A stretch of DNA of 35,271 nucleotides. Source: Bacillota bacterium (GTDB taxonomy: Bacteria; Bacillota; Clostridia; Tissierellales; Tissierellaceae). The translations under genes were made by a program, and so were the position numbers. The stretch is from the NCBI GenBank assembly GCA_023388495.1, contig JAEWGC010000021.1, positions 1 through 35,271 of the forward strand. Reading direction: 5' to 3'. Below, piece after piece: positions 31,810 to 35,271 of the stretch (the stretch's first letter is position 1; each line of letters starts with the position of its first letter). The notes beneath the pieces were generated by a model that saw only the letters and a list, made by a program, of their open reading frames with translations, was not told the DNA's origin and searched no databases.

Positions 31810-33123
31810 TTATAATCTCCAGTAGTTGTAACCTAAAGATTCTGCTTGTTTTTTATCGAATATCCCTTTAATATCAACAAGCAGTGGAGGGGAACTCTTA
31901 GAATACATGTTTTTAATCTCATCTAAAGAATACTTAGAAAACTGGTCATGAGCTACTGCGAATATTATTCCATCCACGTCACTAATCTCTGTTTCATCAT
32001 AAATATTTATCCCATACTCATCTAACACTTCTTCGGCATTGACAATAGGATCTATTACTTTTACATTAATTCCATGACTTTTTAAATAGAGAATAATATC
32101 CATAACTTTTGTATTTCTAGTATCTGGACAATTCTCTTTAAATGAAAATCCAAAGATTACTATATTTGAACCTTTTACTAAGCTACCTAAACTTGAAAGC
32201 CTTTTAATAACATTTTCAGATATATACTTCGGTATATAGTTGTTTACTTTACGACCAGTAAGGATTAACTCAGGATTAAATCCAAATTCCTCAGCTACAT
32301 AGGTTAAATAATAAGAGTCAACGCCTATACAATGTCCACCTACCAATCCAGGCTTGAATTTTAAAGAGTTCCACTTTGTAGCAGTTGCCTCAAGAACAGA
32401 TTTTGTATCTATATTAAGTTTGTCTAATATAATGCTTAATTCATTTATTAGTGCAATATTAATATCTCTCTGCACGTTTTCTATTAGTTTTGCTGCTTCG
32501 GCAACCTTGATGTTTTCTGCCCTATGGACTCCTTTTTTTATAATTAATTCGTATACTTTTGATATAGTATCTAGAGTTTCTTTGTCCATACCTGAAACGA
32601 TTTTAATTATAGATTCCAATTTATTAACAGGATCTCCTGGATTTATTCTCTCAGGTGAATATCCTACTTTAAAATCAGTACCACATTTTAGACCAGAATA
32701 ACTTTCTAATATAGGGATGCAAATCTCTTCAGTAGTTCCTGGAAAAACTGTCGATTCATAAACAATAATTGAATCTTTTTTTAAGTTTTGTCCAAGAACT
32801 TTGCTAGCTTCTACCACATATTCCAAATTAGGTATATTATTTTTATATACTGGAGTTGGAACTGCAATAATATGAAATTTAGCATCTTGCAATTTGCTTT
32901 TATCCGAAGTGAATAGAATGGAAGTATCTTTTAGAGCATCCGTTCCCACTTGATTTGTTAAATCTATACCACTTTTATATTGATTAATTTTATTATTATC
33001 TATATCAAAACCTATTACACTAGTTAATTTTGCAAAGCTTACGGCCAATGAAATTCCAACATATCCTAATCCAATAATTGATATGCTTTCTTGTTTATTA
33101 ACTATTTGTTCATATGATATCAT
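31810..33123 (-). CDS. Nucleotide-sugar dehydrogenase (UDP-HexNAc dehydrogenase type, TviB/WbpO-like)
   Basis: A 437-residue UDP-sugar dehydrogenase that oxidises the C6 hydroxyl of a UDP-linked sugar to a uronate in two NAD-dependent steps. Visible: N-terminal Rossmann motif SIIGLGYVGISLA (Gly18-x-Gly20), VPTPVYKNNIP, ESTVFPGTTEEI, GYSPERINPGD, the core LIENVQRDINIALINE, and catalytic Cys265 in KPGLVGGHCIGVDSYYL. The ATKWNSLKFKPGLVGGHCIGVD stretch, read in parts, fits the UDP-N-acetylhexosamine dehydrogenases of the TviB/WbpO group more than Ugd. GAGGTGG precedes the ATG. It supplies an acidic sugar for a surface glycan, in line with the glycosyltransferase gene just upstream. Confidence 0.9.
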   Translation of the reverse strand: MISYEQIVNKQESISIIGLGYVGISLAVSFAKLTSVIGFDIDNNKINQYKSGIDLTNQVGTDALKDTSILFTSDKSKLQDAKFHIIAVPTPVYKNNIPNLEYVVEASKVLGQNLKKDSIIVYESTVFPGTTEEICIPILESYSGLKCGTDFKVGYSPERINPGDPVNKLESIIKIVSGMDKETLDTISKVYELIIKKGVHRAENIKVAEAAKLIENVQRDINIALINELSIILDKLNIDTKSVLEATATKWNSLKFKPGLVGGHCIGVDSYYLTYVAEEFGFNPELILTGRKVNNYIPKYISENVIKRLSSLGSLVKGSNIVIFGFSFKENCPDTRNTKVMDIILYLKSHGINVKVIDPIVNAEEVLDEYGINIYDETEISDVDGIIFAVAHDQFSKYSLDEIKNMYSKSSPPLLVDIKGIFDKKQAESLGYNYWRL

Positions 33124-33135
33124 TATTAACCACCT

Positions 33136-33183
33136 CTATTGAACATATTATATTGCTTTTACACAATATAATATGTTCAATAG
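33136..33183. repeat. Perfect 20-bp inverted repeat in the 5' leader of the dehydrogenase gene
   Basis: CTATTGAACATATTATATTG (33136-33155) and its exact complement at 33164-33183 enclose an 8-base loop. On the minus strand it lies between the glycosyltransferase-fusion stop and the dehydrogenase ribosome site. It lacks a U-tract, so it is not a typical terminator. It may be an mRNA processing or stability element between the two genes, or a protein-binding palindrome. Confidence 0.75.
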
Positions 33184-33210
33184 AAAGTAGTTGTGATATT
33201 GTAGTTCGTT

Positions 33211-35271
33211 TTATCTTACTTTTTCAACATAGGGTGTAAAATCTTCAATATTTTCTGCTATTATTCTTACAAGATTATAACTAAGGTACTCATCATCACT
33301 AATTTTCCAGGTGTGGTGATGCTCTAAGTCATCATACCTATTTACTAAATAATTATATCTATCTGTAGAATAAATTTTTATTCCAAGTTTTTTTAACTGG
33401 GTTTGAATAATTGCAAAAGTTCCAGCCTTTTTAATATAAGGAATATTTATTTTTTCAAATACCTTTCGCTTGAAAACAAGACTTGAGTCTGCAACACGGT
33501 TAATGAACATGTTTTCTTTTTGCTCCCCATATCTTGCCAGCGTTTTACTTTTGTTAAAATAAATATAATAAGATGCTTTACCAACTACATCACAATCATT
33601 TTGATTAAAAATTTCCATAGCTTGCTTGAGATAATCAGTTCCATAGTAGTCATCGTCGTCAAATTTTGCGATATAATCGAAGGTTGTATGGTCTAATGCG
33701 AATTTAAAGCAGTGGCCTAGAGATAGACTTTCATCCAATTGAAATACTTTGATATTTTTATATTCCTTTGCTTTTTCAATATATTCATCTAAGTTTATAG
33801 AATTATTATTTAAAATAATTATTAATTCTTTATGGCTATAACTTTGCCTTAAGAAACCATTGAAGATCTCATTCATTTTATTGAGACGATTCGAACATAT
33901 TATAACAGAAACTCCAAGGTCTTCTTTATGATTTTTCTTTCGAAATAATAATTGCATCTTTTGTTTAAGATACGAATGGAGATGATTTTTATATGGGTTA
34001 ATGTCTATTCCCCCCTTATCTTTTTTTTTATAGTTTTGTTTAAATTTTATTAAATCAGAAATAAATTTTTGCTGGTATTTTTTATAAAAAGGGGATTGGC
34101 TTATTTCTATAACATTCCAATTTTGCATATTAATCTCATCTGTTTTATTCATAGTATCAAGATACTTGGTAATTTCGTTTTTGATATAGCTATAATATTT
34201 ATCTGCTATTAGAGCTTTTGAAGGTTCGTACCATCTTTCCATCCAATCGGTGTAAAGTACATTCCCACGGGTACGTTTTTTGAGAGATTTCATTATTGTA
34301 TGATTCCCATAATAACGAGCGGTAATGTAAGCGATTACATTTTCACAAGGAATAGGAAGAAGCTTAAGTGTTGTCCTGATCTCAGCAGATAAAAAAAAAC
34401 TATCTAATATAGAATCAGGAATGTTTTGTTTTAGCAATGTAATTTCTAATAGCTTTTTTCTAAAACATTTATCACATTCTAGACAAGGACTAGAATTATT
34501 ACCTTTAGTACACCAATGATTAAATGAACGATAAGGTGAATTTAAAACAATTTTCATTGTACCGACTTCACTAATTCCAGCAGTTACTAGATTAAGAGCA
34601 ATATCGGCAGATTTGAATATATTGTGCCATTTTACAGAATAATCTCGGTCTATGGTCATTTTGTGATATGGTATAAATTGATGCTCCATAATAGCTCCTG
34701 TGGCAATACTGTCTATTCCTATATAGTCCGAGAGAAGTAATGCAGGTATTGTTGTTGATAGCTCTACAGGAAATCCTTTGGGCACTCTAACATATTCTAA
34801 ATCTGTTTTTATCATATACCCTTGCCGGCCTTGTTTTTCTAATTCTTCATATGCATTATAGATAGACTGTTTGTTATATAGTTTTAAGTTTTTTTCAGGT
34901 TTCTCAGGAAGAATACGGTCCAGGAAAAAACAAACTGTATTGTTTGGTAATAAAGTTAATGCAGCAGTAGAATCAACACCCCCACTATATGCTAAACCAG
35001 GAACAGCATTATGGGGGGCAGCTCTAGGTTTCAAATCTTTATCTATAGGATAAATTGATTTATTTGTTTCTTTTTTAAATGAATCATGAAAGGATTGACT
35101 TACACCAATTGGAACTTCAATTTCCTTGTCTACAAAGGGATACGCAATTAATATGATAACTAATGCAAGTACATCAGGGTGTATTTTTTCCATATTCCAA
35201 TCCTTAGACATATGAATACTACATTCCTGTCTTCCCATCTTTACTTTTCCAGAAAAATCTACTCCTTCATT
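33211..35271 (-). CDS. PP-loop ATPase (DUF6395-like) fused to a family-2 glycosyltransferase, partial at the window edge
   Basis: The first in-frame ATG in the window is at 35238, but the frame stays open to the edge (NEGVDFSGKVK before it), so the true start probably lies outside. The N-terminal part contains GLAYSGGVDSTAALTLL, the SGGxDS PP-loop of ATP-pyrophosphatases, and a cysteine group CTKG...CLECDKC typical of ExsB/QueC-like or DUF6395-type proteins. The C-terminal part (about the last 230 residues) is a GT2 glycosyltransferase: GVSVIICSNR, FLRQSYSHKELIIILNNNS and the metal-binding KFDDDDYYGTDYL. So one polypeptide would activate or amidate/thiolate a substrate by adenylation and transfer a sugar. 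It lies 87 bases upstream of the nucleotide-sugar dehydrogenase gene. Role in surface or spore glycan synthesis is inferred. Confidence 0.85.
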   Translation of the reverse strand, partial: NEGVDFSGKVKMGRQECSIHMSKDWNMEKIHPDVLALVIILIAYPFVDKEIEVPIGVSQSFHDSFKKETNKSIYPIDKDLKPRAAPHNAVPGLAYSGGVDSTAALTLLPNNTVCFFLDRILPEKPEKNLKLYNKQSIYNAYEELEKQGRQGYMIKTDLEYVRVPKGFPVELSTTIPALLLSDYIGIDSIATGAIMEHQFIPYHKMTIDRDYSVKWHNIFKSADIALNLVTAGISEVGTMKIVLNSPYRSFNHWCTKGNNSSPCLECDKCFRKKLLEITLLKQNIPDSILDSFFLSAEIRTTLKLLPIPCENVIAYITARYYGNHTIMKSLKKRTRGNVLYTDWMERWYEPSKALIADKYYSYIKNEITKYLDTMNKTDEINMQNWNVIEISQSPFYKKYQQKFISDLIKFKQNYKKKDKGGIDINPYKNHLHSYLKQKMQLLFRKKNHKEDLGVSVIICSNRLNKMNEIFNGFLRQSYSHKELIIILNNNSINLDEYIEKAKEYKNIKVFQLDESLSLGHCFKFALDHTTFDYIAKFDDDDYYGTDYLKQAMEIFNQNDCDVVGKASYYIYFNKSKTLARYGEQKENMFINRVADSSLVFKRKVFEKINIPYIKKAGTFAIIQTQLKKLGIKIYSTDRYNYLVNRYDDLEHHHTWKISDDEYLSYNLVRIIAENIEDFTPYVEKVR

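Overview
The window looks like the chromosome of a low-GC, anaerobic, spore-forming Firmicute, most likely an amino-acid-fermenting clostridium of the Tissierellales type. The reasons are AT-rich coding sequence with strong AGGAGG-type ribosome sites, a CotF-like coat protein and DUF4183 spore-surface proteins, a sigma-54 controlled amino-acid-type operon, an alanine/ornithine-type racemase, and an in-frame UGA that appears to encode selenocysteine. The placement is inferred from gene content only.

Layout. 1-61 is the tail of an IS3-family transposase. 390-8840 is a catabolic-looking unit: a sigma-54 activator on the minus strand, a textbook -24/-12 promoter, then an SDR dehydrogenase, divergent paralogues of both glycine decarboxylase P-protein subunits (no H- or T-protein beside them), an AcoX-like NAD-kinase-fold protein and an NhaC-family antiporter. 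A racemase-like gene converges on it. 9934-18900 is an accessory stretch of small stress or drug-related genes (CPBP protease, DUF4180, zinc ribbon, APH-like kinase, GNAT, GyrI-like, Tiki-type lipoprotein). Between them lie gene relics (an APH fragment, a possible retropepsin tail, 5'-truncated accA, a lipoprotein without its signal peptide, a DUF4236 fragment), duplicated intergenic segments, and hairpins sharing a TGCAG-ATT-CTGCA apex. 19071-28065 is more ordinary: glutaredoxin, dusA, CotF, two DegV proteins, a DUF5052 lipoprotein, an M50 protease, an antiporter behind a fluoride riboswitch, and an SDR-type threonine dehydrogenase. 28117-35271 is a minus-strand surface block: a 1023-residue DUF4183/DUF11/SPOCS-like protein, a small DUF4183 protein, a nucleotide-sugar dehydrogenase and a PP-loop/glycosyltransferase fusion that runs off the window.

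The three strongest points are: (1) a gene at 22978-23283, hidden from ordinary ORF calling, that encodes a MerT-like membrane protein with Cys-selenocysteine in place of the Cys-Cys metal site, with a bacterial SECIS-like hairpin downstream of the UGA; (2) the sigma-54 operon built on GcvP paralogues whose motifs depart from true glycine decarboxylase, suggesting a different substrate or acceptor; (3) a fluoride riboswitch with its own consensus promoter and terminator in front of a cation/proton antiporter. Functional links within blocks are inference from neighbourhood.
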